A DNA stretch of 64,000 nt from Volvox africanus (taxonomy: Eukaryota; Chlorophyta; Chlorophyceae; Chlamydomonadales; Volvocaceae): contig BSDZ01000080.1 of the NCBI GenBank assembly GCA_030268105.1, positions 372,001 to 436,000 on the forward strand, in the 5' to 3' direction. Below are positions 23,823 to 36,396 of this stretch, one piece after another. The notes under the pieces are model-generated. The model saw only the letters and a list, made by a program, of their open reading frames with translations, ran no database searches and had not been told where the DNA came from. The position numbers and the translations under genes are program-made. The first letter of the stretch is position 1. The number at the start of each line of letters is the position of its first letter.

Positions 23823-24896
23823 ATATGTGGCTGGTACCTATACCTAGTGGGTGCCTACTCCTAGACGCCACAACGCAATCACAAGGTTAGGTATTTCTAT
23901 GATCACATATTCCTAGTACAATATGGTTATCCTTCCGCGAACTGGCAATTAGTTCGAGCCAGGGTTGAATAGCATTACTCCCAATATGGACAACTAAGCA
24001 CAATTTAATTATGGATACTTCTTAGGCTTAAGCTGACCGGGCATTAGGGAACCTCGCCTCATCGCCAGGTACGGTACCTATACAACTCGCTAGAGGCTTG
24101 TACAACTATGTAAGATCAAATTGCTTATCTCAATTTCACAACCTAATCCAAAGAAAGGCAATACAACTTTGCGCAGGGAGAAATGATTAACGGTAGGGAT
24201 CAATGATAAGACGATTTTGATTCAAAAGATCAAAAGGTCATATCTCGTAAGGCGCATTCACGGATGCGCCTGACTCAACCATTGAACACATGATGCCGAT
24301 GAAACACCTCCAGGGGTTTGCAAGACTACAACCCACCGTATGATCGCCGTGAGACTGGCACGTTATCGTACCCGCCAGTCCTCTGCAAATTATGCATACG
24401 CGAAAAGCGTATCCATCCAGATCCTTAGCCCGCAGACCTTGCCTCTGCATGGAAAAAGAGCCTTCCAGTATGATCCTCTGTATGATCCTCTAGAATGCCC
24501 AGCTGTGCCTGCTGAGTGGTGATACTCAGTGAATAACTGAATAATGCTGTCGCATAGGTATCGTACATGTCCTGCAAGGAGAGCACTGGGACGTGTCCGT
24601 CGACCAATGGAAAAGATATAAAGACCGTCGAATGCCGATGTTAAGCACATTTGAAGTAAGCACATGTCCTGTTACCGACAAAAGGACTGCGAGACGGTCT
24701 CAACGGAAACGTCGGCTAACAGTAGAAAAAGTCATGCATAGAGTTCTGCGCACATTCTTAGGTAGAAGGGAAAACATTCCTACACCCTCCCACAGGCGTG
24801 CATGGATGCATATCTCCCGTCTGCACGTGCGCGTTCTAGGGCGCCAGGATGGGTTTGGCTTGCTGTGTGTGCGTGTATGTATGTGTGTATGAACGG
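23823..24896. other. Intergenic, nothing recognised
   Basis: Upstream region of the acidic-protein gene. The right end (24860-24896) grades into a GT-rich simple repeat that adjoins the LINE-like fragment. A duplicated GTATGATCCTCT at 24469 and 24480 is the only local repeat noticed. Confidence 0.45.
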
Positions 24897-25560
24897 GTGT
24901 TACACTGTCGGCGACTTGCCCTGAAATGACAAGCGCGGGGGGTCCTGACCGGGCCGAACCACAGCGCAGGGCTTAGTCTGTTTGTCCTGCCGTGCGCTCC
25001 TCCTCTCATTTGAGCCAGCAAGGGCACGCAGACCTCACGAGCCCCAAGCCTGGCTACTCAAGAGGAACAGAGCTCCAGGCAACCACAGCAGCTCCCAGAC
25101 AGAGAAGGCAAGAGGGCAAGGGAGCAACCCCTACCCCCCTAATAACAAGGAAACCCCGCCTCCTCCACTTCCACTGCCGCCCAAGCACAAAGCCTGGCCC
25201 TCCCTCCCAGGGACACTCTTAACTAAGGAAAGGGTCACCAAGCTGGGACCCTCCCAAACATCCCAGCAGAAAAGCTAGACTCCTCCGAAGACGGGGGGAA
25301 TAGCAAGCCACCAAGGCGCCACCTGAATAGTTGCATGGCTATGTCCACAGAGAGCCCTAGCTATTCCTACCTGCAAGACAAGCTGGAAAGCCCTCCCTCT
25401 CCACCTTCTAGAACCCTCTCAGTCCCCATGGCCAAGGAAAGGCCAGCCCTATCCAAGAGAGCACCTCCCTGCCTCCTCCCCAGCAGCTCTGTCCTCACCC
25501 CGCTCTCCCATAACTCCCCCTCCTCCCTCAGTTCCCCGCCCTCTCCTAAAGGCTGCTAAA
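24897..25560 (+). mobile_element. LINE-like retroelement fragment, copy 1 (5' end)
   Basis: The sequence from 24897 starts GGGTGTTACACTGTCGGCGA and is followed by GGGGGTCCTGACCG and CCACAGCGCAGGG. The same blocks in the same order start on the minus strand at about 35382, so this is a dispersed repeat with a fixed 5' end. Base composition (C-rich sense strand, long runs of CCTCC/CCAGC) differs sharply from the flanks. An ORF at 25335-25559 (Ser/Pro-rich) could be a first-ORF remnant, but no reverse transcriptase is present. The 5' boundary directly follows a GTGTGT simple repeat. The 3' limit is a guess from composition. A non-LTR element or Penelope-like element is possible. Confidence 0.5.
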
Positions 25561-27505
25561 CCAGAACCTGAAACTGCTGGCTCTGCCCCTTATTCTGTCA
25601 GCTCTGCTGGCGCTGCACACTGGATTCGCCCACCAGCCACTGCGAGGATGGGGTGTTGTGGCCCTACCCGGTCCCAGCCTCGCCGGGGGATACCAAGGGC
25701 TGCAAAGGAGTGCAGCCGGGCCCTAAAGCCCTCTACTATTTGGATTGGAGCACGGTGAAGGGGTGAAGTGCCTGTTGCTGCTGTCACCGCGCACACGTGA
25801 GCAAGCCATTTGAATGCTAAGGAAGAAACCTTTGTGGCCTTGAGGTTGCTTGGTTTGGGTTACAGACTCATCAAGGTAGGTATCCCGTTATGACTGTGGA
25901 AATGTGTGGTGCTGTGCACGTTATGTGAAAGCACTTACTTTATTTGCTGATCTTAGTATATGTATGACATCTTTACTGGCCATCCCAACTTCCCAACAGC
26001 TGCATGGAATTCAACATGTATCGTAGCTAGATCAGGCTAGAAGTGTGCGTCAGTCGGTTCAACCGCGTGATGCCTGGCAACCTAAAGCAAAGAGCTTGTT
26101 GAGAGTGTCCGAAGATGAGAGACCCTTGCTTGGCTTTATGGCCCTGACGGGGCTCCCCAGCTGGCATCAGTGGTGAAAATATTGCTGGAAGAAGCCTAAA
26201 CAGAGAAGTCGAAGTTCAAGTCACGAAGCATGGTAGTGATCGAATAGGAGGTATACTGAATCGGTTCTTAAATGAGTTTTTCCGCTGCCCGTACATGTTT
26301 TAGAGCTCAGAGCGCTCAGGCGAGGAGGTATAAACCGTCCAGGCTGTAGCATCACCGACGTGTAGTGCCCAAGAGTATCCAAGAAAGCCTTTTACGAGCA
26401 AAGGTAATGCGAACGAGATGTTTACTACTGGATAGTCGAGTCGGAAACCGAGGTACGTCAATATTCTAGCTGCCATGCGGTGTTTAATCCGTAGCCAACC
26501 CGCATGGCACTGCCGAGGACTCGTCAGCGGGGCTCTTGCGCCTTGAAATTAAAATGTAGAAATGTTAAACCAAAGAAGATTTATATTCTCCGTTCACGGC
26601 AACGGGGCTTGTAGGCCCCCGCTTAGCTGCGCTTGGGGAAGGGAATGGCCGAGAGACGCCGAGAAAATCAAAGCTAGCCACTAGCATTCAGATTGTTTCG
26701 GTTTCACATAATTTGGTAGAGTCTGCACTTTGTTGCTGTGTATCTTCGGGATGCGTACGCGCCGGAATGCGTGCGGCTTTGACAGGAAACGCAAATGCGA
26801 CTGGGACACCGATAGCAGTAGTAAAATTCATTATGTGGGTTCAAGTTGAAATTCATATGTTTGCAACGTTCTGATAAGGTAGAATGCACCTCAAATATCC
26901 CCGGGAGTCGCACTTATAAGATAGTCAACGCAAAATTGTCGAGAAACGTATATGTTGAGATCAACTCGTGAGAAGTTGACCTGCGTTGCAGGTTTGGGTG
27001 CAGGTACGAAGTACCATTATTCGTCAAGCATCCTTAAAACTGATTACAAGCTTCTTAAAATAATAATAATTATTATTGTTATAGTTTCAATTTTTAACAA
27101 CGTTTTGAACGTCTCCAACTTCTTGCCCTACCTCTCAGCGCTGTGCCGTACGTTACGGTAGCCTCCCCGTTGACGCTTTAAGGATATGTAAAGCTCACAT
27201 TACTACCTGAAAGTAAGACTAAGCAAGACTAGCAATATATTACGTTGTGATTTGTTTAGCAGATACAACAATGAGTCGGTCCGCATCAGAACACTTCAGG
27301 ACTGGCAAAAGTAATCTTTACAACTCTGATGCATTTCCATTAGAGCACAACTTTGAGCGCCAAGTACGTTTCTTTTGCAGAGTATTTCCGACCTGCTATG
27401 TAGGCCTGCCCTAATCTTAGATTGTTTCCCGCATACATCTTGAATGCACATTCCTTAACATGTTAAATATAACAACTAGCGAAAATTTAAAACTTTTAGC
27501 ACGGT
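25561..27505. other. Intergenic, nothing recognised
   Basis: The first 250 bp may still belong to the retroelement fragment. The remainder is AT-richer DNA with an A/T-rich patch at 27056-27100, upstream of the gene starting at 27506. No other gene or repeat is seen. Confidence 0.4.
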
Positions 27506-30500
27506 ATGCTTCTAATGCTGGACGACGCACCCGTCATACTTCGCCCGCAGGTCAAGCCAAACTTGGCGCTTCAGGTCATGCGCGGTAGAAACAAATCTCC
27601 TAATGCTTCTGTACAGTGGGGCTCTAAGACTACGCCTGCAGATGGAAGCTCGGCGCCCTTAGCAGGGGTTTTTGATGGAGCGCAGTTGCTGCAGCAACCA
27701 ACAACTCCGACGACCAGCGAAAAATATGAACAGTATGATCAGCATAGCAGAAGAGCTCAGAGCCGAACGAGAACCACTCGGCACAGCACGTCCGGGTTGC
27801 CGAGCTTTGGTCTGCAGCAGAATGTCAATGGTTCAACAGACCCAGTTCCGCGGTTAGGCTTGTTAAAAGGCCGGTCGTCAAGTAGCCGAGGCCTTGATTG
27901 TCAACCACTTGTCGAGGATCACGCCAGCGAGCAGGTGAGGTCCGCTGATGCCAAACTGAAATGGAATGGACTGAAACGAAACGAATCGCGAAATCAAGGA
28001 AATACACCTCAAAATGTACAGGTTTCATACATGTCTCATTGTGAAACGATTTCTTTAAGCGATACCCGCATATCGTGCTGACCAAAAGTGTTCCGTCTGC
28101 GTTTTTCCCGCTGTTTAGCACACCACGTCTTTTCCTTGCGCGCTTACCTCCCACTGTTTCAAATGCAGGTTCGCCCTACCGGCACGCCTCGAGTCCTTCA
28201 GCCAAGCAACCTCCGTGTTAGCCCCGCCGGCACACCCTCCGCTGTCCGGGACCCTCCCTACCCTTTCTCCCATGCCCCGGACTCATCATCACCAATATCA
28301 TCGTTACAGTCGGCATTGCCGCAGTCTTCCCGCCGACCCTCCCTCTTGAGAACCTCCAGTGCCAACTCCAACTCCGCCGCCACTACGGTTTGGTCTTACT
28401 CCCATGCACTGCCAAACATTACCTCCCCGGGTGGTTCCGGAGCAACCACATCCGCAGCTGTCTTTCACCCCCATCCCCCTGCGAGCCCCGCACATCAGCC
28501 GCAGCCCTACTCCCTTTCGCCAACCGGGCTCGTAGGTTTTACTTCCCCCGCGTCTCCCGTACCACCATCATCACCGAGGGTGCCCCAAAGCAACCTGGGC
28601 ATACGCCGGGGCCATCCGCCACCATCAATGGTAAGCAGCAGCGCCTGGCTGTGCCCTAGCCCCGGTGGCGGGGCCAGCCCAGCGGCGTCGCCTGCCGCGA
28701 TGTCACGCAGCAGCAACAGCTTCCGCACAAGACTGTTGAACTTCCGGGAGGTGGCGTCACCGGCGTCCCCATCATCGTCGGCATCCTCGTCAGTCCCGCT
28801 GACTAAATCGGCACCAGGGCGTGGCAATACTACGATCCCTAACGATGACGATCCCGGCGCCAGCCAGCAGGAGCTCCGAAACCGTGCCCATCATTCTCTC
28901 CATTTTATGCCACTGCTGCCGCATCCGGTGGCGCACGATCAGAGCTGCGAAGATGAGGATGTACGGCAGTTTCAGAGCGCCCCTCTTCCTCTGGAAACGC
29001 CAAATGGCTCTGCAGCCTCGCTCGACGACGTCATCGTCAACGGTGGCGCGCCGCCACCAGTGACGTTACCTGCTGGACGGGGCTTCCGCCGGAACGTTGT
29101 CCTGCGTTCTGATAGCTTGGAGACGCAACTTCCGAACGCCACCGGTGATGAATGGATTGAAGCTCATGTGGGCGGCGGTGTCGGCGGCATCGACGTCATC
29201 TCCTGCGGCCCCGCCGTCGTCCCCACTGCCCCCGCCACCTCCAGCTCAGCCGCCGCCGCAACAAGGAGCTCTTTTCCGCAAGCGACGATATGGGAGGGCG
29301 CGAGTCTCGCTGTGACCTGCGGCACTGGGCCCCGACGGACCCAGTCCGACTGGGGGGCAAGACTGGTGTCTGGTGCCGCATTAGGAGCAGATGTCGTAGC
29401 GGACAGCAGCTTGTACGTAGCCAGGACCGATGATTTTCCTGCGAGGGATCTGCGTTATGGCAACACGCCACGCCGTGCTGCGATGAGCGTCAGTGGCGGC
29501 GGAATGTACGGCAGCACCCGTCATCTCAGTACCGAGGAAGTACAGCGATCTCCGCATCAGCATCACCACAATGCTGCGACGCACACCGTACCGGGATGCG
29601 TTTCACGGTTGCGTTTGTTCGAAGGCACTGAGACGCTTTACATACAAGAAGAGATGGATGAAGACGTCAGTGACGCTCGGGACGACGGCAGCGAAGAAGC
29701 TGATTACGACTCCGACACCACCGTTGGCACCAGGGCCACAGTTAGTGCTGGACAGGAGATGGGCTCTGTTGCCGTGGAATTAGCGCCCCTTAACCAGATT
29801 TTGGATCCAATTCTTGATGTTTTGGATCCTGGCCGGTTGGTGGCCCGGCGCTGCATGCGAAGGCTTCAGAATGGCACCAATGGGCTCAACCGGCCCCGTG
29901 CAGGTGGGTCGGAGGGTCAGTGGGTCGGAGGGTCAGTGGGTCGGAGGGTCAGTGGGTCGGTGGGTTAGCGGACGTGTGGACCGATGGGTCTGATAACAGA
30001 CCGCTTGGGGATTATGAAACCGCTTGTGAACTCGGTCGTAAACTGATGGATCAGTTGACCCATGGGTCAGTCCTGGACTATTCGGCTAGTCAATGGACCA
30101 ATTTCCCATTTGCTTTGATCGGTTAACCCAGGTCGGATGCCTCATGGGTCGTACTAACCTTAATTCACCCGGTCGTACTGATGTATGTACATCACCACTC
30201 AGATCAGACTCCCGTTTTATTGTTATTTTTCAGTTGAAAGTTGGGCAGAAAGCGAGGCGGCTTTGAAGGTGGTGTCAAATGGCCCGGGCCAGAGTGATGT
30301 CGGCAATTGGAGTGATTGTGTGGCGGCAGCTGTAGGCTGTGACGGCGGCGCTGCCACCATCACCGCCACCAGCGCCGCACCCGCGCTGGCTACTTTGGCG
30401 GGGCAGGTGCTTAAGCTGCCCTGTGTGGGGCTGGAGAAATTGAGCGACCCGGAGAAGCGTCAGAAGGTCGTACAACGGCTGCGCGAGGCGGGTAGCGGTA

Positions 30501-30687
30501 AGTCATCACCAGAAGTGAGAATGAATGAAAGTTATTGAGGGCGAGGGCGAGGGCGAGGGCGAGGGTGAGGGCGACTCTGCTGTACACACCACCACATACG
30601 CACCCTTGATGAAATGCCCCCCCATCGTGTTGACCCGCAGTCTTTGCTAACAAGCGCCCTGGAAACAACACACGGTGGCAGCCGTGA
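27506..30687 (+). CDS. Ser/Pro-rich protein of unknown function (4 exons)
   Basis: Exons 27506-27934, 28169-29903, 30234-30497 and 30641-30687 give 824 residues. All junctions are GT-AG and in phase, and the last exon ends NKRPGNNTRWQP then TGA. The main exon has an open frame of more than 1.7 kb. The protein is Ser/Pro/Ala-rich and looks mostly disordered. It has repeated RPTGTP/VSPAGTPS-type motifs, several SP sites that could be phosphorylated, a His run (HQHHHN) and an acidic stretch (EEADYDSD) near residue 640. A more ordered C-terminal block (LNQILDPILDVLDPGRLVARR, then LPCVGLEKLSDPEKRQKV) is the best handle for homology. I recognise no domain. The start ATG is the first in an open frame but upstream exons cannot be excluded. 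Confidence 0.6.
29908..29966 (+). repeat. 16-bp tandem repeat at the start of intron 2
   Basis: GGGTCGGAGGGTCAGT repeats about 3.5 times directly after the exon 2 donor at 29904. Because the repeat is open in frame, an unspliced reading extends the ORF to 29968. The clear acceptor and phase match at 30234 favour splicing. Confidence 0.85.
30538..30573 (+). repeat. (GGGCGA)n hexanucleotide repeat in intron 3
   Basis: About five to six GAGGGC units directly after the exon 3 donor region of the Ser/Pro-rich protein gene. Confidence 0.9.
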
Positions 30688-33600
30688 AACGCCGTACAGT
30701 GTGGTGACCATTTTGCTAAACGGCTCGCTTTTGGACCTGATTCGTCGACGTGTGCTGAATCCATACGGCCTACAAGCACTATTTTTTCTTGCCGTGCACG
30801 CGGTGTGTACGGCAGATTACCAACAGGATGGAGACGTATATGTTGTTATTATTGCTCGGGACGTAAACAAGTGCAAATTTTCCGTTCCTTCTTCCTTTAT
30901 TGCTCCCATGGAGGAATTCCATGCAGGCATGTTTCCTAGCTAGATCATGATACGAATGTACGTACGCGTATTCGCGCAGCTAGGCGCGACGCAACGCTAT
31001 CTATTGCTTGATGCCAGCTTCATCCCGCCATTCATCGCACGCATCCATTTTGCGGGCTGAGCTAAGCAAGTTTGAATGATGGATGGATTGCCTCTACTTG
31101 CACGGCCTGGCCATGACTGGAGATGAAATACAGACTGAAGTATTTTTTATATCCGCGCATACGTAGTGGATTAAGGCATGATGAACGATTGAATATTGGG
31201 TTGTCTGCTTGTGTGTGGTGTATGTGGGGTGAGTGAGAGGGGCTGTGTGGAAGGCGATGGCAATTCAGAAAGAGAGAAAGGGAGAGGTAGATACGAGATA
31301 ATGCGCGAGTTTTGCTAGGGGCTGAAAGCCAGACAAACATACACAGCTGGAACCCTCGCACATGTGTTTCAGGGGCATGCAGGGAGCGACGGACTCTGCA
31401 GTACTATTTCAGTTTTCGAGGTCTTTATCCGTCGAGGATAGTGTTGTTGTTTGTGTTGCCCTGCGTGTCCTTGTTATTGTTACTTTGTGCATCCATTATA
31501 CAATAAATTGTCAATTATGCGCCCAAACTGCTGTTTAACAGATGGGCTGGATCTACCTATCTATTTCTGCATCTCTGCATTTTGACGTTGACGTACGGCA
31601 TCTATCCTAATCAGCTCATCTTGATTGCTTACTATCTAAGCTTCTGTACTTCTTTCCGTCCAACCAACCGCGCCTCTTTGACGGCAGCCGATTGCGGGTT
31701 GACCTGCCGCCATTCATATGCACTGCACATCATTATTACTGTCGCCTGGCTCCTCGTGCAGTTGTTATTGCTTGATATGTTGGCGCATCTGCGCGTGATT
31801 GCGTGTGTGTGTGAATGTGCGTGCACGTGCGGCATGCCAGCTCCGATTGGTCGCACCAACTACCTTCGCAAACGTACGTGTATGTGTATGTGTGTATGTG
31901 CAGCAGCATCTAAGATAACAAACTCTGCTGATTCATGGATTCGATTATCAATCCGTTATCATTTGCAATTACTTATTAGTATTGCTCGGTTGGTGCATAC
32001 CTGGTGTGCATACGTGATTATTGTGAATGTGTACGTAAAACATTGGGAGATGTATCTACGGACGGTAACCAGCTGTAGTGCTGAGGCATCTGCTACATAC
32101 CTGTGTGTGCATATCTGTAACTGGGCCAACTTGCCTCATTTGTCCTCGTGAGCAGCCGCCGCGTAACACGGTACACGTATGGCGGGGTCAGCTCGCTGCT
32201 GCCATGCGTATTTGTGAGTATGAAAGTACGATGTTCCGTAACGGACAATATGTACATGAAATGCATTTCAACACATGAGAATTGGTTAATTTGCGCGCAC
32301 TTACATTATAGCTGCATACTTTGAATATCATCGTTGCTCTATGCATCTGTAGGTAACTGAGGTACCCATCACGATCTACTCCACATCATGTTTAGACGAG
32401 ATGTACCTTCTTCTAGCATATGAAACACCCTAAGACTTGAAACGTCAGAACGGGAGTAGCATCGCTCGCATTTGTAGATGGATGTCCAGGCCTAATGCCC
32501 CAAAGAGCAACGTGCGGGTTAAGTATGTACGATGCATCAGCTGATGACGTGGATAACCCATGTATGTGTATGTACGTGTATGTGTATATATGGCTGGCCA
32601 GGCAGGTACAGGGTACACGAAGGCTAATCCTATCACCTCTGCCAGAGAGAATTTCTCTAAGGCGTGAACATAACACTCTGATAGGGCCGCTAAACAGTTG
32701 CTCCCCCCCGGGGATGGAAGAGCCGTACAGTAGCCGTACAGTAGTAGTAGCCGTACAGTAACCACACTCAGTTTGAGTGGTAGAAGATTGGCAAACAAAG
32801 ATTGGCAAACGTGCCCTGTTTCTTGCATGCATGGCAACTTGTGCATGCATGGCTCGGAATAACTGTGTCATTATTATGCGGCTGTCGTACAATAAACGAA
32901 GAGTTCTTATGTTTCGTAAAAGCAAACACGCACACACAGACGAAGAAGTCACATTCGTATACATGACATTATAGCTGGCAACAAAGTGACCTGCGAGCTG
33001 ACCAGGAGTGGAATTGACGCCTTAGTTGATTCGGCAGATTCCGCTGGATGCCGGTGGTGGGTGCTGAACCTGGGAAAAGCACTGATTTCGGAGAAGTCGG
33101 CATGGGAGACCGGATGAGGGTGCCCCGAAAAACCGGGGAAGGTAGGGACTGCCAGGTTAGTGGCCACGGGTGATGTACCCCCCTATCCCACACACACAAC
33201 AGCTGCTGGGGTAACATATCTCTGCTAAGACATATTTATATATATGCATATACATAATATGCATATATATAATATGCATATGTGTGTTTTTAAATATGAG
33301 TGCAAATTACATCACCCGTTAAGCTCTAGGTAAAGTGCGTGGCCGTATCGGCACATACATACGCGGCAACTACGACTACAACTACGGGATGCGGATACGG
33401 TGACGGGGTGGCTGGAAACGTCTGCGGCGCCAATCAAGTAAGGTTAGTTGTAGATCGCAGCCACATAAGAAAAATCATTAGCATTACATGTGTTCATTCC
33501 TTGGGGTACGTAAAATAAAACAAACCCTCAGTTTAGGGCACCTAAAAAATAGGTGCTGGGACCTGCATGCTGGCCGGCGGGAAAACCTACGGTAGCGTGC

Positions 33601-34760
33601 CGCCGCGGAAAAGCCTATCTAATACGTAGCCAGATAGTCCTTCCTAATAATACTTGTCTACCTGTCTGTCTGTCTGTATACCTTTATCCGTCACCGCGTA
33701 CGGCATAGTTATTTTGCTCCATCCGTGGTGACTATTCCTGCCGTACACATCTGTCCCGAAACACCGCAGTGCAGCGGTGCACTGCGGCTAATATATGTAT
33801 GAAGATATATAGGATGACATCGCCCAAATACGCACCAAATACGTAATTCATGCCTGCTGTATGTGCTGCTGCCTGCTCGCTCGCTGTGCATAGATCTAGC
33901 TCTATCTGAGACCTGATCGTTCAAAAATGGTCTGTCTGTCTCTCTTACAGTAAAGAACAGTATCTTACTTTTATTATTGTTCGTCTCACTAATAATAATT
34001 AGCGCCCGAAAGGCAGCAAATGTATTTAGAGTTTCGTTATTTTATTTCAATCGATCGTCGCTTGTTTGGTTGGTTGTCAAGGTTGGCTTGACAAGGTTAT
34101 TTGTTTGTTGACGTCTGTGCAGGATGACCAGCCGTGCATTGCTTTCATCCCGCCGCGCATAATCCGTTTTAAGATTCCGTAAAAGTCCGCAAATTTTATT
34201 CTGTACGCACGCACTGACGAGGTTTGCTTTAGTAATAAACATTAAGGCGGCGTCCACAGCTGCGTGCTGCTTCTTTGTTATTGGTGCGGATGCGGGTGCG
34301 TGTACCTTTTAATTCTGCTTTTGCCTAGCCAAGCAACTAACATTACATACAGTCCATTAAGTTGGGCGCTGTACGTGACGAAGCTCGATACCAGCGGCAT
34401 CAGGTAATCACAACGATACATAGATTGCTAGGTGTGCAGACGTGCCTGGATTGGATAGTGTTGGTCGGCAGGTCGACGTCAAAAAATATAATATAGAATA
34501 TTTTTTATTTTACGTAGCTAGCTAGTTATGCTTTCTCACCTGCTCATAAACTCGCCCTCCACACGTGGCCTGACAAGTTGGCGCTTGCATAGTCGGTTAC
34601 ACCTCGTGCAGCGAACTTGCATGGCTGGCTCACAAACTGAATGCGCCGGTAGAATGTACTTGGCAGCAGCTGATAGCAGATGGCTAGTTACGCTGGCATA
34701 AACACTTCTGGAAGCAGCAGATAGATGGATCGATGTCCCAGCAGTACACATACACATACT
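30688..34760. other. Long gene-poor stretch with microsatellites
   Basis: Over 4 kb without a recognisable gene. It contains scattered GTGT and CTGT runs and TGTATG runs around 31880 and 32570. An AT-rich patch of ATGCATAT palindromes lies at 33233-33284, and a TCTG tetranucleotide run near 33660. The longest ORF (31582-32151, plus) encodes a Cys/Val-rich product made by a TGTGTG region and is not convincing. Part of the left end is presumably the 3' UTR of the preceding gene. Confidence 0.45.
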
Positions 34761-34837
34761 TATTAGGTGATAATCCGCCGCCTGTACATCCATATATATA
34801 TATATACATATACATATACATACATACATACATACAT

Positions 34838-35382
34838 TCGTGGCTAGAGGTTCCTGTGTCCAGGCTTCGGGGCCTTAGGGTTTTAGGGGGGTTCAGCGAG
34901 AGAGGTCTTTCCTTGTTGTGCAGTTCAGGTGTCTGCGGGGCCAGCTTTGGGTGGGGCCGGAAGGCTTTCTAGGGGGGCGCCAGTTCGGCTTGTCATCCCC
35001 CCCTCCGCCTCTTGTTGGGTTCTTCTGGCTTGGCTGTGGAAGGGTGTGCTTTCCTGCTGATGCTTCTCCTCTGAGGGGAACTGTGTGTGTCTGCCAGGCT
35101 CCTGTCTAGTCAGTGTCGGGTTAGAGGAGAGGTTTCCCCGTCCTTTGAGCAGCTAGGTGTCCCCCGTTTTCTGTTGGGCCTTCCTGTGGTTTCTTGGTAG
35201 CCCTGAGTGCTCTGTGAGTGGCCAGGCGAGAGCCTATGAGGGCTCGCTGGCCCTAGTGAGAGGGGGAGCACGTGGCAGGACAGACAGACAAAGCCACGTG
35301 TTCCTCCCCTGCGCTGTGGCTCGGTCCGGTCAGGACCCCCGGTGCTCGTCTTTGAAGGGCGAGTCGCCCACAGTGTAACACC
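34838..35382 (-). mobile_element. LINE-like retroelement fragment, copy 2
   Basis: The minus strand from 35382 starts GGGTGTTACACTGTGGGCGA. It matches the start of the fragment at 24897 block by block (GGGGGTCCTGACCGG, CCACAGCGCAGGG, CTGTCCTGCC), then diverges. Both ends abut CATA/TA microsatellites. No reverse transcriptase is encoded in the 545 bp. Near its 3' end (plus 34875-34888) is TTAGGGTTTTAGGG, the green-algal telomere-type motif. Confidence 0.5.
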
Positions 35383-35389
35383 CAATACA

Positions 35390-35560
35390 TACATATATAT
35401 ATATATACATACATACATACATATATATATATACATACATATATATATTTATGTACATCCAGCTGTACGGTATGGAATATATATATATACATATATATGG
35501 TTTTATAGGGTTTAGGGTTTATATATATTTAATATATATAATATATTATTATATATATTA
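35390..35560. repeat. (TA)n/(CATA)n microsatellites with telomere-like core
   Basis: A run of TATA, CATA and ATAT units interrupted by GGTTTTATAGGGTTTAGGG at 35499-35517. The core resembles two plant-type telomere units (TTTAGGG) in inverted AT context. Confidence 0.75.
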
Positions 35561-35914
35561 AATACCATACAGCTGGATGTACAGGCGGCGGATTATCACC
35601 TAATATATACCTATATATATATATACCCCACATATAAAACCCGAGAGAGAGAGAGGTAGTGGTAGATACGTGCACATGCATGCATGCCACTCATTATTCA
35701 TCACCACAAATAATACCATGACCACACACATGTTATGTATAGGCACACACACATGTATATTCATATATATGTGCATATGTGTGTGTGGATTCCCGTACAA
35801 AGGCTCCATCTGTCACTCCTCTGTTCCCAACCCCCTTATAACCCATGTTATTACATTATGCTGGCTGCAAGTCAAAAATACACCCTTGCTACCTTTTCGC
35901 CGCCCACAACTGCT

Positions 35915-36225
35915 GCAGGGCGTACTACAGGTGTGCGGGCTGCGACCATATCGCTGGCTGGGTGGAGGAGCTAGAACCTCGTGCAGTCGTCGCCACCAAA
36001 CAACATCTACAGCAGCAACGGCGACAATTGCAACAGCTGCCGCCGCTGCTATCACCGGCCCCATCGCAGCAGCAGCAGCAGCAGCAGTGGCAGTGCCAGC
36101 TGCTACCGCCTCCATCACCGCCGCCACTGCCACCGCCGCAACAACAGTGGCAACAGTGGCAGTGCCAACCGCCGCCACCATCGCCATGGCCACTGCCGCC
36201 GCCGCCGTACCACCAACAACAATAA
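35915..36225 (+). pseudogene. Possible GRF-type zinc-finger exon with Gln/Pro tail
   Basis: After a CTGCTGCAG acceptor at about 35918 the frame reads AYYRCAGCDHIAGWVEELEP. Its C-x2-C spacing and following tryptophan and acidic residues recall the second half of a GRF zinc finger (pattern R-x-[FY]-x-C ... C-x-[FI]-x-W). It is followed by a Gln-rich coil (QHLQQQRRQLQQL) and long Gln/Pro runs generated by CAG/CCG repeats up to a stop near 36225. No partner exon with the first zinc ligands was found upstream, so this may be a remnant. Resemblance is by eye only. Confidence 0.3.
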
Positions 36226-36396
36226 CAATGATCAGGCACGACTGTTATGGCACGACTAATGTGCCCCTGGAGTTTCAGGTTCTACCCCGACCGAGAGTGG
36301 GCCAGAGACCCATGTCCACCACGACATAGCACACTACCTCCATTCCCGGCACCAATCGCCATCAACCCTGGAGATATGTCACCAGAAATAAGATAA

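Larger units (their letters stand above)
34761..35605. repeat. Perfect 31-bp inverted repeat enclosing a retroelement fragment
   Basis: 34761-34791 (TATTAGGTGATAATCCGCCG, then CCTGTACATCC) is the exact reverse complement of 35575-35605. Inside lie (TA)n/(CATA)n microsatellites, the second copy of the LINE-like fragment, and a further inverted pair, 35453-35474 against 35562-35583 (20 of 22 match). Together this is a composite palindromic structure of about 845 bp. Confidence 0.85.

Noticed and set aside
31582..32151. 189-codon plus-strand ORF with hydrophobic stretches
   Set aside because: Its content is driven by TGTG/CATA repeats and T-rich DNA (Cys/Val/Ile runs). No domain or splice context is present.
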